Assembly (NCBI GenBank): GCA_017520505.1
Contig: JAFXFN010000033.1
Span: forward strand, 1-64,000
DNA from: Clostridia bacterium
GTDB taxonomy: Bacteria > Bacillota > Clostridia > Oscillospirales > CAG-272
Direction: 5' to 3'
Length of the DNA stretch: 64,000 nucleotides
Shown: in pieces, positions 8,879 to 18,140 of the stretch
Layout of the letters: every line of letters begins with the position of its first letter
Numbering within the stretch: the stretch's first letter is position 1
The notes under the pieces: model-generated
What the model was told of the DNA's origin: nothing
The model's database searches: none
The model's input: the letters and a program-made list of their open reading frames with translations, nothing else
Made by a program: the position numbers and the translations under genes

Positions 8879-9672
8879 TGGTAATTGATTTTCACACGCA
8901 TATATTTCCCGATGCAATAGCATCACGGGCTATAACGTCGCTTGCAGAGAGTATAAATTACCTCTACCATCCCGTGACAAACGGCTCAAAGACGGAGCTA
9001 TTGCAAAGAATGGACGAATGGGGCGTTGACGTATCCGTGGCAATGCCCGTAATCACAAAGCCGTCACAGCACGTAAAAACGAATGATTTTGCAAAAAGCG
9101 CAACTGACGGACGTGTTATTTCATTCGGCGGCATTCACCCCGACACAGATGATTACAAGCGTGACGTTGACTACGTCGTATCGCTCGGCCTTAAAGGCAT
9201 AAAGCTCCATCCCGAATATCAGAATTTCAAGATCGACGAGCCAAAAATGATGAACGTATATGACTATATACTTTCAAAGGGGCTTATGATAATGTTTCAC
9301 GCAGGTGCTGACCCTGCGTACAAGCCTCCGTTTCGTTCTTCTCCCCGTGCTTTTAGGAAAATACTTGACGAAATGAAGGGCGGTGTCATCATCGCCGCAC
9401 ATCTCGGCGGTCACGCACAATGGGACGACGTTGAAAAATACCTCGTCGGTACGGACATTTATCTTGACACCTCGATGGGTACGGAATATTATTCAGAGGA
9501 GCAGTTTCTCCGCATCGTCAAAAACCACACGAAGGGGCATATTTTGTTCGGCTCTGACAGTCCGTGGAGCAATGCGAAAAATGAAATAGACCGCATACTT
9601 TCAATGGATCTTACAGAGGAAGAAAAGGCGGATATTCTCGGCGATTCTGCAAGGAAGATTTTGAATATATAA
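8878..9672 (+). CDS. Amidohydrolase-2 family metal-dependent hydrolase
   Basis: 264 residues forming the TIM-barrel amidohydrolase (PF04909). The metal-binding HxH is in DFHTHIFPD at the start. KLHPEYQNF, the His of MFHAGAD, AAHLGGH and the final Asp in LFGSDSPWSN supply the remaining ligands. Members decarboxylate or hydrolyse aromatic and cyclic substrates, and the substrate here is unknown. The ATG at 8878, inside TAATG with the previous stop, was preferred over an ATG 18 bases upstream because the HxH block normally lies within the first ten residues. Last gene of the operon, followed by a strong terminator. Confidence 0.87.
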   Translation: MVIDFHTHIFPDAIASRAITSLAESINYLYHPVTNGSKTELLQRMDEWGVDVSVAMPVITKPSQHVKTNDFAKSATDGRVISFGGIHPDTDDYKRDVDYVVSLGLKGIKLHPEYQNFKIDEPKMMNVYDYILSKGLMIMFHAGADPAYKPPFRSSPRAFRKILDEMKGGVIIAAHLGGHAQWDDVEKYLVGTDIYLDTSMGTEYYSEEQFLRIVKNHTKGHILFGSDSPWSNAKNEIDRILSMDLTEEEKADILGDSARKILNI

Positions 9673-9675
9673 ATG

Positions 9676-9723
9676 AAATGAAGATTTATCACTTTGGTAA
9701 AATGTGATAAATCTTCATTTTTT
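9676..9723 (+). terminator. Strong terminator ending the seven-gene operon
   Basis: A perfect 17-bp stem (9676-9692 with 9704-9720) with an 11-nt loop, followed by more T residues. It begins 3 bases after the amidohydrolase stop. Confidence 0.9.
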
Positions 9724-9787
9724 ATATATATTATAAACAAAAACTATCAATTTCAATTGTGCAAAAGGGAGAAAAATGTTTTTTTTC

Positions 9788-9816
9788 TTGCCAAATAACA
9801 TTTTTTAAGGTATTAT
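9788..9816 (+). promoter_or_regulatory. Sigma-A promoter of the dockerin gene
   Basis: TTGCCA at 9788-9793, a 17-bp spacer and TATTAT at 9811-9816, about 31 bases before the ATG at 9848. AAAGGAG lies 10 bases before the ATG. Confidence 0.75.
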
Positions 9817-9847
9817 TAAAGTAGTGTGAAAAAAGGAGTGATTAATT

Positions 9848-12800
9848 ATGAAACGATTTCACAGTATAAAAAGTATCATTTCAGCCGTTGTCGCAGCGTC
9901 TTTTTTACTCGTATCACCTGCTATTGCTTTGTCAAACCGAAGCATATCGGAAGAAGAAAATGAATCCCTCACAGTTGAATACACGCCCGATTCTGCAATA
10001 CCTCTCAGCGCTTCGGGAAGCACAACGGGGTGGGAAAATAACATACGTTACTCCAATAGCGTAAAAAACGGTGTTCAGGTACGGTATTCGACACCCGACA
10101 GACTATCACTTGAAATCGAAAACAACTCTTTTTTGGCAACGTACAATCTCAACACGTCGAATAAGCTCGTCTCATCGTTTAAAAACAAGAACGGTGCGGC
10201 TTATTTCACGGATTCATCAGATGCGTATATTTCAAGCTCATCAGGGCTTTCATTTGCATCAAAATCAAATACCGCACCGTATTTCAATTCGTTCAGACTC
10301 GGATATTACTACTATGACGTGCACATCCTCGGTCAGAATATACAAGGCGGAAACGTCACGGCAAGCGGTAACAGCTCGTATAACATTCTCAACACAGTCC
10401 GCAGAAATTGGTCTGCAAACAAGGTTTCGAATATTTCATACAGAAATGGCGTGCTGACATACAAGGTAACGGACGCATCCGACCCGTTTTGCTTCAGCCA
10501 GAACATAAGATTTTCCACTTCAAGCTACAACGCTTTGCAAATAACCATAAAGAGCCAGGTAGCTGACGACTGTGCAATTTACTTCTATACCGACACCGTC
10601 GGCGGCTTTTCTTCAGAGCAATGCGTATTTTTTAATATTACCCCGGGACAGACGAACACGCTTACAATTCCGATAAACCACGTTTCAAACTACTCCGGCT
10701 ACGTCAGAGGTATAAGAATCGACTGCGGTATGCAGGTGGGAGAAACGATAACGGTTTCCTCCCTGAAAGCGGTATATGCACAGAACATCATCGCACCCAT
10801 AAATTTTGAAAGAACGTTCCACACGTTTTCCGAAAAGCTCCACGATGAGCTTCGATTCATCGCAACGGATGATGTCACCGACATAAATTCCGTCGGTGTG
10901 CAGACGAAGATTCCCTCTTCTTCAGTTTCAAAATACATTCTTTCAGACGGCACAAACACTTATTCCTCACTTTCGGGCACGATGAACACTCTTGTCACCG
11001 CCGCCTTTGATACAAACGCAGGCGTTATCGGCTTTATCGTTCCTCAAGGCTCGGATATGGGCAATATATCAGTTGAGCTTAAAGACGGATATTATATTAT
11101 AAACAGATATTTAAACGTAAGCAAGCTTGCAAAGGATGAGGAAGTAAGGCTCAGCACACGTGTGTATAACGACGAAACACACGATTTTGCAGGCTTCAGC
11201 AATGAGGCATTCATTGAAAGAAATCCGTTGTCAAGCCAAAACATCACGGTTGCACAAAATTCTGACGGCGCACGCTATTCCAATTACGATCCGTATATCG
11301 GCGCATACGTTTTTGAAGTAAACGATATGGGCTTCAACGATGCTTATTATGTACGTCCCGACAAGCATTTCAACATTCCGATAACCATAAAGGGCGACAG
11401 CACGAACAGACGTATCTACGTTAAGACCCACAGCCCAAGCGGAAGCCTTGAATGCGGTGCGCTTCTCGATGAAAACCAAGACCTTCTGCCCATTCCCGTT
11501 GAGGTGTGCAAAAACTTCTGCGGTGAATTTGAAGAAAACGTCTACTATCCGGAGGACACGTCATACGGAGAGATATATTTCCCCATGATACTCAATGCAA
11601 ATGAAGAAAAGGAGTTCACAGTCGTGCACCTTTTCCAGAATTGGGGCAAATATCCCTTGAAGCAGCTTTCGTCAATTCAGTTTTTCGTTTCTTACTACCA
11701 CCTTTCAACGGGTGTTTCGGAAACGAACTGTATTTCTCCCTACTTTGTAAACGGTAAGGACGGCTGGACACTTCCCGACTTCCGTGCGCTGTCGGCAGTT
11801 CTCTGGGCTGATCAGCCGCAGCACTACAGCGGCGGACAGATATATTTCTTGAAATATACGGATTCAAGCGGAAGAAGCTGTAAATCCGAAACGCAAAGGG
11901 CAAAGATCCACAGCGCAGGGCCTATATATGCCGACATCGATATGGATTATATTTCCGATGACGGAAAGATAAAGGCGGAGTATAAGCACATTGAGCTTCC
12001 GCAAACGGATGAAACACGTACGAATTACCAAATAAAGCTGACAGTGCTTGAGGATGTTTCATTCAGCAATTTCAAACGTGATTTTTCGTTTGTTTCTTTT
12101 GACGGACGCCACGTATTCTACCGCACGCTCAGCTATCTTGATGCAAACAACAAAGTTGCAACAAAATCACTCACTTATAATACGAGCACGACGGATTATA
12201 TCACCCTCGGAAGCCTCTCCCCGTTCTTCTGCTATTATCAGCGCCAGGGAACGTCAGAGCAGGTAACGAATATGGCGCTTATCGTCAAGGATTCCGACAT
12301 AACGGTGGGCGGTCAGAAATATAACGGCAATTTTATTCTGAAAAATACGTATCTCAATAATATGAACTACGGTGCGCTGACACTTGATTTGGGGGCAGTC
12401 ACACTTAAAAAGGGAGACGTTATCTCGCTGAACGTGGTGCTTCTGCCGTGGGGAGATCCCGACGACACGGAAATTTCAAGCGTACTTAATGTAAGAAATG
12501 ACTCTTGTCTTGATCCGTATAAGATAAAGGTTGCCGTAGGCGAGGACATCTCAGATCCCTTCCTGCCCAAGATAATGTCAGATATGGGCATGGCTGAGTT
12601 CACGCTTTCGGGCGGTGACAACCACGCCGCTGTACGTATTTACGGCTTCGACAGCTATTCTATCGACGGACTGTATGAGCTTGTAGACGGCGAATACGTC
12701 AAGTACGATACAAGCACACACGGCTACGACGGTTATCAGGTATACTACGACGAGGACGGAACGTACAGCTTTGCATATAATATTGATATGTCAGACGGTA

Positions 12801-13006
12801 ACGACCGTACGTTTAAAATAGTACAAGCAGGAAAACCGGGGGACATCAACGGTGACGGTGTTATAAACGGCCGTGACGTTGTCAGACTTAAAAAGCATCT
12901 GCTTGATCCCAAAGTAAGAATAAGAAAAAATCTCGCAATGCTGAACGATGACGGCGTCATTGATTCAACAGATCTCGAATTACTCATTGATATGATAATG
13001 AAATAA
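9848..13006 (+). CDS. Large secreted protein with C-terminal type I dockerin
   Basis: 1052 residues. A Sec signal peptide covers about residues 1-28 (basic start, hydrophobic core SAVVAASFLLVSPAIA, probable cleavage after ALS). The body is beta-rich, Ser/Thr/Tyr/Asn-heavy and matches no glycosidase family I can name. The last 55 residues are a dockerin: the first calcium-binding repeat GDINGDGVINGRDVVRLKKH is canonical, and the second (LNDDGVIDSTDLELLIDMI) is shortened but retains Asp ligands. Dockerins bind cohesins on scaffoldins, so the protein is likely displayed on a cellulosome-like complex or the cell surface. No catalytic residues are assigned. Own promoter and terminator. Confidence 0.85.
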   Translation: MKRFHSIKSIISAVVAASFLLVSPAIALSNRSISEEENESLTVEYTPDSAIPLSASGSTTGWENNIRYSNSVKNGVQVRYSTPDRLSLEIENNSFLATYNLNTSNKLVSSFKNKNGAAYFTDSSDAYISSSSGLSFASKSNTAPYFNSFRLGYYYYDVHILGQNIQGGNVTASGNSSYNILNTVRRNWSANKVSNISYRNGVLTYKVTDASDPFCFSQNIRFSTSSYNALQITIKSQVADDCAIYFYTDTVGGFSSEQCVFFNITPGQTNTLTIPINHVSNYSGYVRGIRIDCGMQVGETITVSSLKAVYAQNIIAPINFERTFHTFSEKLHDELRFIATDDVTDINSVGVQTKIPSSSVSKYILSDGTNTYSSLSGTMNTLVTAAFDTNAGVIGFIVPQGSDMGNISVELKDGYYIINRYLNVSKLAKDEEVRLSTRVYNDETHDFAGFSNEAFIERNPLSSQNITVAQNSDGARYSNYDPYIGAYVFEVNDMGFNDAYYVRPDKHFNIPITIKGDSTNRRIYVKTHSPSGSLECGALLDENQDLLPIPVEVCKNFCGEFEENVYYPEDTSYGEIYFPMILNANEEKEFTVVHLFQNWGKYPLKQLSSIQFFVSYYHLSTGVSETNCISPYFVNGKDGWTLPDFRALSAVLWADQPQHYSGGQIYFLKYTDSSGRSCKSETQRAKIHSAGPIYADIDMDYISDDGKIKAEYKHIELPQTDETRTNYQIKLTVLEDVSFSNFKRDFSFVSFDGRHVFYRTLSYLDANNKVATKSLTYNTSTTDYITLGSLSPFFCYYQRQGTSEQVTNMALIVKDSDITVGGQKYNGNFILKNTYLNNMNYGALTLDLGAVTLKKGDVISLNVVLLPWGDPDDTEISSVLNVRNDSCLDPYKIKVAVGEDISDPFLPKIMSDMGMAEFTLSGGDNHAAVRIYGFDSYSIDGLYELVDGEYVKYDTSTHGYDGYQVYYDEDGTYSFAYNIDMSDGNDRTFKIVQAGKPGDINGDGVINGRDVVRLKKHLLDPKVRIRKNLAMLNDDGVIDSTDLELLIDMIMK

Positions 13007-13011
13007 AAAAC

Positions 13012-13041
13012 AAGCGGTTGACTTTATTGAGTCAACCGCTT
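13012..13041. terminator. Bidirectional terminator between dockerin gene and rsmD
   Basis: A 12-bp perfect stem (AAGCGGTTGACT with AGTCAACCGCTT) and 6-nt loop. A run of A lies to the left and T-rich bases to the right, so it can end transcription of both convergent genes. Confidence 0.88.
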
Positions 13042-13046
13042 ATATT

Positions 13047-13610
13047 TTACTGTTTTTTCTTAAGCCTGAAATAGTATATTCTTCCGCATTTATAAGTCTT
13101 TACTTCCTCGTAAAGCTCCGTAACGTCGGGGTTTTCGGCAAGGAAATTGCCGTTTTCCGTTTCGCAGAGAATTATCGCCTCGTCTTCAAGCAAATCTGCC
13201 TTGTATATTCTTACAAGGGCATCTGAAAGATAGTCAGAGGCATAAGGCGGATCAAGAAATACTATACCGAATTTACGCTTTGAATTTGATGCGGCACGTA
13301 TATATTCCTTGTAATCAAGGCGCATTATCTTGCACTTTGAATAGAGCTTTGTTTTCATTGCATTTTGTCTTACTATCTCCACAGCTTCATCGGAAAAGTC
13401 GCAAAATACAGCGCTCATTGCTCCTCTTGAAAGTGCTTCAAGTCCCATCTGACCTGAGCCTGCAAAAAGGTCAAGCACAGCTCTGCCCTCTATTTCAAAC
13501 TGTATTGCACTGAAAATGGTTTCCTTTGCACGCTGAAGCGTCGGGCGTGTTGCCTCCCCCTCAAGTGTCAGAAGTGAACAGCCTCTTGCTGTACCTGTTA
13601 TGATCTTCAT
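13047..13610 (-). CDS. rsmD: 16S rRNA (guanine(966)-N2)-methyltransferase
   Basis: 187 residues, usual family length. It methylates G966 of 16S rRNA using SAM during 30S assembly. The N-terminal IITGTARG, RPTLQRAKE, SAM-binding LDLFAGSGQMGLEALSRG near residue 46 and catalytic DPPY (LDPPYAS near 120) are all present. It starts 36 bases downstream of fucO with no terminator between them, so it may be cotranscribed with that gene. Confidence 0.95.
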   Translation of the reverse strand: MKIITGTARGCSLLTLEGEATRPTLQRAKETIFSAIQFEIEGRAVLDLFAGSGQMGLEALSRGAMSAVFCDFSDEAVEIVRQNAMKTKLYSKCKIMRLDYKEYIRAASNSKRKFGIVFLDPPYASDYLSDALVRIYKADLLEDEAIILCETENGNFLAENPDVTELYEEVKTYKCGRIYYFRLKKKQ

Positions 13611-13646
13611 TTAATACTCCTTAAATACTATATATGTGCCGAAAAA

Positions 13647-14792
13647 TTACATAAGCTCGTTATAAAGAGCTGTTATTTCTTCAACGCTTGTTTCTCTGGG
13701 GTTACCGGGACGGCAAGCATCGTCATAAGCCGACTGTGCAAGGAAAGGAATGTCCTCTGCCTTGACTATCGCTTTAAGGTCAGCAGGGATGCCAACGTCA
13801 GCCGAAAGCTTCTTGACAGCTTCTATTGCCGCTGTGCGGTATTCGTCAACCGACATAGCATCGACGTTTTCAACTCCCATAGCCTTTGCGATATACTTAT
13901 ATTTGTCGCCTGTTTCGGGTGCGTTATACGCCATAACAGTCGGAAGAATGATAGCATTTGCAATGCCGTGAGGTGTATCGTAAAGCGCACCGAGCGGGTG
14001 AGCCATAGAGTGAACTATACCAAGACCGACATTTGAAAATCCCATACCTGCAACGTACTGACCGAGAGCCATACCCTCACGTCCGTCAGCCGTACCGTCA
14101 ACAGCACCGCGCAGGCTTCTTGCGATTATCTCGATAGCCTTCAGATGGAACATATCTGAAAGCTCCCAAGCACCCTTTGTTATATATCCTTCGATTGCGT
14201 GCGTAAGTGCATCCATACCTGTTGCTGCTGTAAGTCCCTTGGGCATCGTTGACATCATATCGGGGTCAACGAATGCAACAACGGGAATGTCGTGAACGTC
14301 AACACAAACCATCTTGCGGTTCTTTTCGGCATCTGTGATAACGTAGTTGATCGTTACCTCAGCCGCAGTACCTGCCGTTGTGGGAACTGCAAGTATCGGA
14401 ACAGACTTGTTCTTTGTGGGTGCAACGCCCTCAAGCGAACGGATGTCAGCAAATTCGGGGTTTGCAATAACGATACCGATAGCCTTTGCCGTATCCATTG
14501 ACGAGCCGCCGCCGATAGCAACGATACAATCAGCACCGTAAGACTTGTAAGCTTCAATTCCCGCTTTGACGTTTTCAATAGTGGGATTGGGCTTTATGTC
14601 AGAGAAACGCGTGTAGTCGATTCCCTCTGCTGTCAAAAGGTCGGTTACCTTTGCCGAAACTCCGAATTTAACGAGGTCGGGGTCAGAAGCGACAAAAACC
14701 TTTTTGAAGCCTCTTGCTCTGATCTCATCGGGAATAGCCTTAATAGCTCCTGCGCCGTGATACGATGTTTCATTAAGCACAAATCTGTTCAT
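13647..14792 (-). CDS. fucO: Lactaldehyde reductase (iron-dependent alcohol dehydrogenase)
   Basis: 381 residues, very close to the FucO pattern throughout. It reduces L- or D-lactaldehyde to 1,2-propanediol with NADH, disposing of reducing power from fucose or rhamnose fermentation. NAD binding is at AIGGGSSMDTAKA (residues 92-105). The Fe ligands are the Asp and His of MDALTHAIEG near 197-201 and the His of HSMAHPLGA and DTPHGIANA near 264 and 278. The gene has its own promoter (14848-14876) and stands alone, without aldolase, kinase or isomerase genes nearby. Confidence 0.94.
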   Translation of the reverse strand: MNRFVLNETSYHGAGAIKAIPDEIRARGFKKVFVASDPDLVKFGVSAKVTDLLTAEGIDYTRFSDIKPNPTIENVKAGIEAYKSYGADCIVAIGGGSSMDTAKAIGIVIANPEFADIRSLEGVAPTKNKSVPILAVPTTAGTAAEVTINYVITDAEKNRKMVCVDVHDIPVVAFVDPDMMSTMPKGLTAATGMDALTHAIEGYITKGAWELSDMFHLKAIEIIARSLRGAVDGTADGREGMALGQYVAGMGFSNVGLGIVHSMAHPLGALYDTPHGIANAIILPTVMAYNAPETGDKYKYIAKAMGVENVDAMSVDEYRTAAIEAVKKLSADVGIPADLKAIVKAEDIPFLAQSAYDDACRPGNPRETSVEEITALYNELM

Positions 14793-14847
14793 TGTTATTT
14801 TTTCCTTTCAATTTATAAATCAAGGAATATTATTCCTTTACGTTATC

Positions 14848-14876
14848 ATTATATCCCAAACTCACCGCATTTACAA
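14848..14876 (-). promoter_or_regulatory. Sigma-A promoter of fucO
   Basis: Read on the minus strand: TTGTAA, a 17-bp spacer, then perfect TATAAT, ending about 55 bases before the fucO ATG. AAAGGAAA precedes the start. Confidence 0.7.
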
Positions 14877-14917
14877 TAGATTGTTTGTTAATTATTAGAA
14901 GTTTTATCGTCAGAGTG

Positions 14918-14946
14918 TTGATTTTTCGATTTATTAATTATATAAT
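14918..14946 (+). promoter_or_regulatory. Sigma-A promoter of the ylmH-like gene
   Basis: TTGATT, a 17-bp spacer and TATAAT ending at 14946, 27 bases before the ATG at 14974. CGGAGAG forms the ribosome binding site. It is divergent from the fucO promoter. Confidence 0.78.
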
Positions 14947-14973
14947 TAGTCAGTATTATTTTACGGAGAGCTT

Positions 14974-15723
14974 ATGAAAAACGAAAACGATATAATCATA
15001 CACAGATTTGAAGACCTTGCGGAAAGATCACTCTGCAATTATACCCCGACGTATACGGATTTTTTGGATATGAATGAGCAGAGCATACTTTCTTCATCAT
15101 ACCTTCCCTGCTCGTTTACGCTTTACGGAGGATATGAGATGGCTGAACGTAAAATCGCCTGCTTCAACGAGGAGGAGCTGACGGGCGAAGCACCCGATTT
15201 TCCTGCCGTTTGGCTTAAAATTTCACCAACTGCGCCAAAGTTTGCAAATGAGCTTTCACACCGTGATTTTCTCGGTGCGTTGATGAATTTAGGGCTTGAG
15301 CGATGTGTATTCGGAGACCTCATTATAAACGAAAACACCTGCTTTGTTTATACACTTGAAAAGATAGCACCGTATATTCTGGAATCGCTTACGACCGTTT
15401 CAAGAACAAAGGTGAGCTGTCAGACAATCGACGAGCTTCCCGCAATGTCATTAAAAGAACCTGAGGAAATGACCGTCATAGCTTCGTCAAACAGAGCCGA
15501 CGCACTTATCGCATCTGTATACAACCTTTCAAGAAGCGATGCACTTTCACTTATTGAAAGCGGTAAGGTCTTTATAAACAGTGTAGTTCTTTCGCAAAAT
15601 CACAAAGCCCTCAAAGAAAACGATACCGTTTCAACTCGAGGGCTTGGCAGATTTATTTTTGTTTCCGAAACCGATAATAAAACCAGAAGCGGCAAAAGCA
15701 GAATAGTAATTAAAAAATTTTAA
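14974..15723 (+). CDS. ylmH: YlmH-like S4-domain RNA-binding protein
   Basis: 249 residues, the length of Bacillus YlmH. The N-terminal two thirds carry YlmH-style blocks (LSHRDFLGALMNLGLERCVFGD near residues 94-116). The C-terminal S4 domain begins at SSNRADALIASVYNLSRSDA near residue 168 and includes LIESGKVFINSVVL. YlmH is linked to ribosome-associated quality control as a functional relative of RqcP. In many Firmicutes it sits in the ylm/div cluster, but here it stands alone with its own promoter. Confidence 0.88.
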   Translation: MKNENDIIIHRFEDLAERSLCNYTPTYTDFLDMNEQSILSSSYLPCSFTLYGGYEMAERKIACFNEEELTGEAPDFPAVWLKISPTAPKFANELSHRDFLGALMNLGLERCVFGDLIINENTCFVYTLEKIAPYILESLTTVSRTKVSCQTIDELPAMSLKEPEEMTVIASSNRADALIASVYNLSRSDALSLIESGKVFINSVVLSQNHKALKENDTVSTRGLGRFIFVSETDNKTRSGKSRIVIKKF

Positions 15724-15750
15724 CTTCCTTTTGCAAAAAATATAATTCCA

Positions 15751-16506
15751 TTACTTTCTTGCTATTATGATAGGTTGATAAAATTCTGTTTGTTTCGGGA
15801 ATAACCACAGAACATTTTTACAGCCGCTATTTATAAAAAGGCTTGTTATTTCTTCTCGTTTGGTTGCCCTGTATTCACATTCAAACTTGTTTATTTTTAA
15901 AAGCTCGTTATCATCAATTATATACTGAACAAGCTTATAGCAGTCTTCATTCCAATCCCAAGTCTGAAAAGAAACACGTTGCCCTTTATCGGTTTTATGA
16001 ATATACGGTGCAGAGTAAGGCGGTTTGTCTTTAAGTAAAGCATCATAATCTCGGATGCTGCCCACAAAAATACCGTTTTCTTTAATTTGCTTTGTAATGC
16101 TTTTTATCGCTCTTTCCAAATCTTCATTTGACAGCATATGCGGTAAAGCATTATCCATAGCAATCACGATATCAAACTGTTCTGTAAAAGTTTTTGACAA
16201 ATCACAAAAATCAGCATTTTCAAAACGAATTTTGACATCAGTATTTTTTGCTCTTGCTTTTGCTTCCATAACTGCACCGTTGCTTATATCGGAAGCAGTT
16301 ACACAATAGCCAAGACGAGCAAGCCCTATTGCCTGCGTTCCGATACCGCAAGCGCAATCAAGAATATGTGCTGTATTATCAAACCCATTATTTACAAAAA
16401 GTTTGTGCAGAATCGTTGCTTGTTCGTAAGTAGCAGCTTCCCAATCAAGAAACAATTTATCATAATGTGCTGCTAAATTGTCATAAAAGGTCTGCGTTAT
16501 ATTCAT
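15751..16506 (-). CDS. Class I SAM-dependent methyltransferase
   Basis: 251 residues. Motif I is HILDCACGIGTQAIGLARLGY near residues 48-68, with acidic residues after beta-2 (TASDISNGAVMEA) and motif IV around DIVIAMDNALPHM. A predicted beta-rich C-terminal part follows. The substrate is unknown: the pattern is of small-molecule methyltransferases close to the UbiE/glycine-sarcosine group. An acceptable ribosome binding site (CGGAGGTG) precedes the ATG. It converges with the ylmH-like gene and is transcribed alone. Confidence 0.85.
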   Translation of the reverse strand: MNITQTFYDNLAAHYDKLFLDWEAATYEQATILHKLFVNNGFDNTAHILDCACGIGTQAIGLARLGYCVTASDISNGAVMEAKARAKNTDVKIRFENADFCDLSKTFTEQFDIVIAMDNALPHMLSNEDLERAIKSITKQIKENGIFVGSIRDYDALLKDKPPYSAPYIHKTDKGQRVSFQTWDWNEDCYKLVQYIIDDNELLKINKFECEYRATKREEITSLFINSGCKNVLWLFPKQTEFYQPIIIARK

Positions 16507-16580
16507 ACAAACACCTCCGTGAAATTCTTATCAGTATTTTTATTATATCATAATTCAATCGATTAATAAAGGGCAAATAT

Positions 16581-16613
16581 AAAAAATACCCGCAGTTTTA
16601 CAACTGCGGGTAT
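16581..16613 (-). terminator. Terminator of the ribosomal protein supercluster
   Basis: On the minus strand, a 12-bp stem (ATACCCGCAGTT with its complement) is followed by a run of six or more U, 46 bases after the rplQ stop. A-rich sequence on the other side could also make it work in reverse. Confidence 0.88.
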
Positions 16614-16658
16614 AATTTTTATTAAACTGTCTTTCGGGATATAACCCGAAGTGTTTAC

Positions 16659-17075
16659 TTATTCAGCGTCCTTTTCGGCTTTCTTAGCAGCCTTCTTATC
16701 AGCTTTTTCATCCTTTGCTGCGGGCTTTTCGTAGCCTACAAGCTTAATTACTGCCATTTCAGCAGAGTCGCCTCTACGGGGACCGAGCTTGTAAATTGCG
16801 GTATAACCGCCGTTTCTTTCAGCATAAAGGGGTGCAAGTTCATTAAATACCTTGCTAACAACAGCTTCTTTTGTTATGAACGCAAGAGCAGCACGGCGGG
16901 AAGCCAAAGTGTTCTTCTTGCCGAGTGTGATCATCTTCTCAGCCAAGGGTCTTACTTCTTTTGCTCTTGTAAGAGTTGTTACTATCTGACCGTTTTCAAG
17001 CAACAGAGTAACCATGCCTTTGAGCATTGCCATTCTGTGCTCGGTGGTTCTGCCTAATTTTCTTGTACCGGGCAT
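16659..17075 (-). CDS. rplQ: 50S ribosomal protein L17
   Basis: 138 residues. The conserved start is [17 protein letters not shown], followed by the helix around [18 protein letters not shown] and the block [29 protein letters not shown]. The family core ends near residue 118, and a Lys/Ala/Asp-rich tail of about 20 residues follows, as in many Clostridia. Last gene of the alpha-operon part, 26 bases after rpoA and followed by the terminator. Confidence 0.97.
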   Translation of the reverse strand: MPGTRKLGRTTEHRMAMLKGMVTLLLENGQIVTTLTRAKEVRPLAEKMITLGKKNTLASRRAALAFITKEAVVSKVFNELAPLYAERNGGYTAIYKLGPRRGDSAEMAVIKLVGYEKPAAKDEKADKKAAKKAEKDAE

Positions 17076-17101
17076 TTATCTATACCTCCTTATTTTCTTG
17101 C

Positions 17102-18058
17102 TCAATCTTCGCTCTTCTTGAAGCTGAGATTGAGTGAGGCGAGCTTCTGGTGAACTTCGTCAAGAGACTTCTTTCCGAGGTTACGTACCTTGATCATCTC
17201 GTCCTCTGTTTTATTGATCAAATCTTCCACTGTGTGAATATCCGCACGCTTCAAGCAGTTGAAGCTTCTTACGGATAAGTCAAGCTCCTCAATGGTCATC
17301 TCAAGAACTTTTTCTTTCTTGGTTTCCTCACGCTCAACCATAATCGCTTCGCTCTTTGCTTCATCGGAAAGATCAACAAAGAGGTTGAGATGCTCGTTGA
17401 GTATCTTGGCGCCGAGTGATACAGCTTTCTTTGCCATTATAGTACCGTTTGTAACAACGGAAAGTGTAAGCTTATCAAAGTCTGTTATGCCGCTGTTTCC
17501 AACCCTGGTGGATTCAACCGTGTAATTGACCTTCAGTACCGGGGTGTATATGGAATCGGTATATATCAAACCTATCTGCGGAGGATTGATTTGCTTGTTC
17601 TTCTCCTGTGATACATAGCCACGACCGCGATCGAATGTAATTTCCATAAACAGATTTGTGTTTTCGGAAAGTGTAGCGATATGGTGATCCTTATTAAGAA
17701 TTTCAACATCAGCATCACCCTTGATGTCGCCTGCCTTAACCTCACACTCACCCGTCATATCGATAATTACTCTCTTAGGGCCCTCACAGTAAAGCTGTGC
17801 AACGATGCCTTTTACATTAAGAATTATCTCACATACATCCTCTTTAACACCGGGAATAGTGGATATTTCGTGCAAAACGCCGTTTATCTTAACGCTTACG
17901 GGAGCAACGCCGGGCAACGAAGACAGAAGAACTCTGCGCAATGAGTTACCGAGTGTTGTACCGTATCCTCTTTCGAGGGGCTCTACTACGAATGAACCGC
18001 TTTTTCCGTCCTCGCTGAGGTCAACTGCGGTTATGTTCGGCTTTTGTATTTCTATCAT
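17102..18058 (-). CDS. rpoA: RNA polymerase alpha subunit
   Basis: 318 residues, normal length. The N-terminal assembly domain includes [16 protein letters not shown] and GVKEDV. The C-terminal domain (about 245-312) contains [20 protein letters not shown] and [11 protein letters not shown], the HhH-like surface that binds UP elements and activators. It dimerises to scaffold beta and beta-prime. An 82-nt spacer with hairpin-forming sequence (CCGCCCTGTATGGCGC region) separates it from rpsD and may carry an S4-responsive site, as in other bacteria. Confidence 0.98.
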   Translation of the reverse strand: MIEIQKPNITAVDLSEDGKSGSFVVEPLERGYGTTLGNSLRRVLLSSLPGVAPVSVKINGVLHEISTIPGVKEDVCEIILNVKGIVAQLYCEGPKRVIIDMTGECEVKAGDIKGDADVEILNKDHHIATLSENTNLFMEITFDRGRGYVSQEKNKQINPPQIGLIYTDSIYTPVLKVNYTVESTRVGNSGITDFDKLTLSVVTNGTIMAKKAVSLGAKILNEHLNLFVDLSDEAKSEAIMVEREETKKEKVLEMTIEELDLSVRSFNCLKRADIHTVEDLINKTEDEMIKVRNLGKKSLDEVHQKLASLNLSFKKSED

Positions 18059-18140
18059 TGAGTACCTCCAAATTATTATTTAATTCAAATAAAGCACCTA
18101 TGCCGCCCTGTATGGCGCATCGGCTTCAGGGAGGCTGTTA

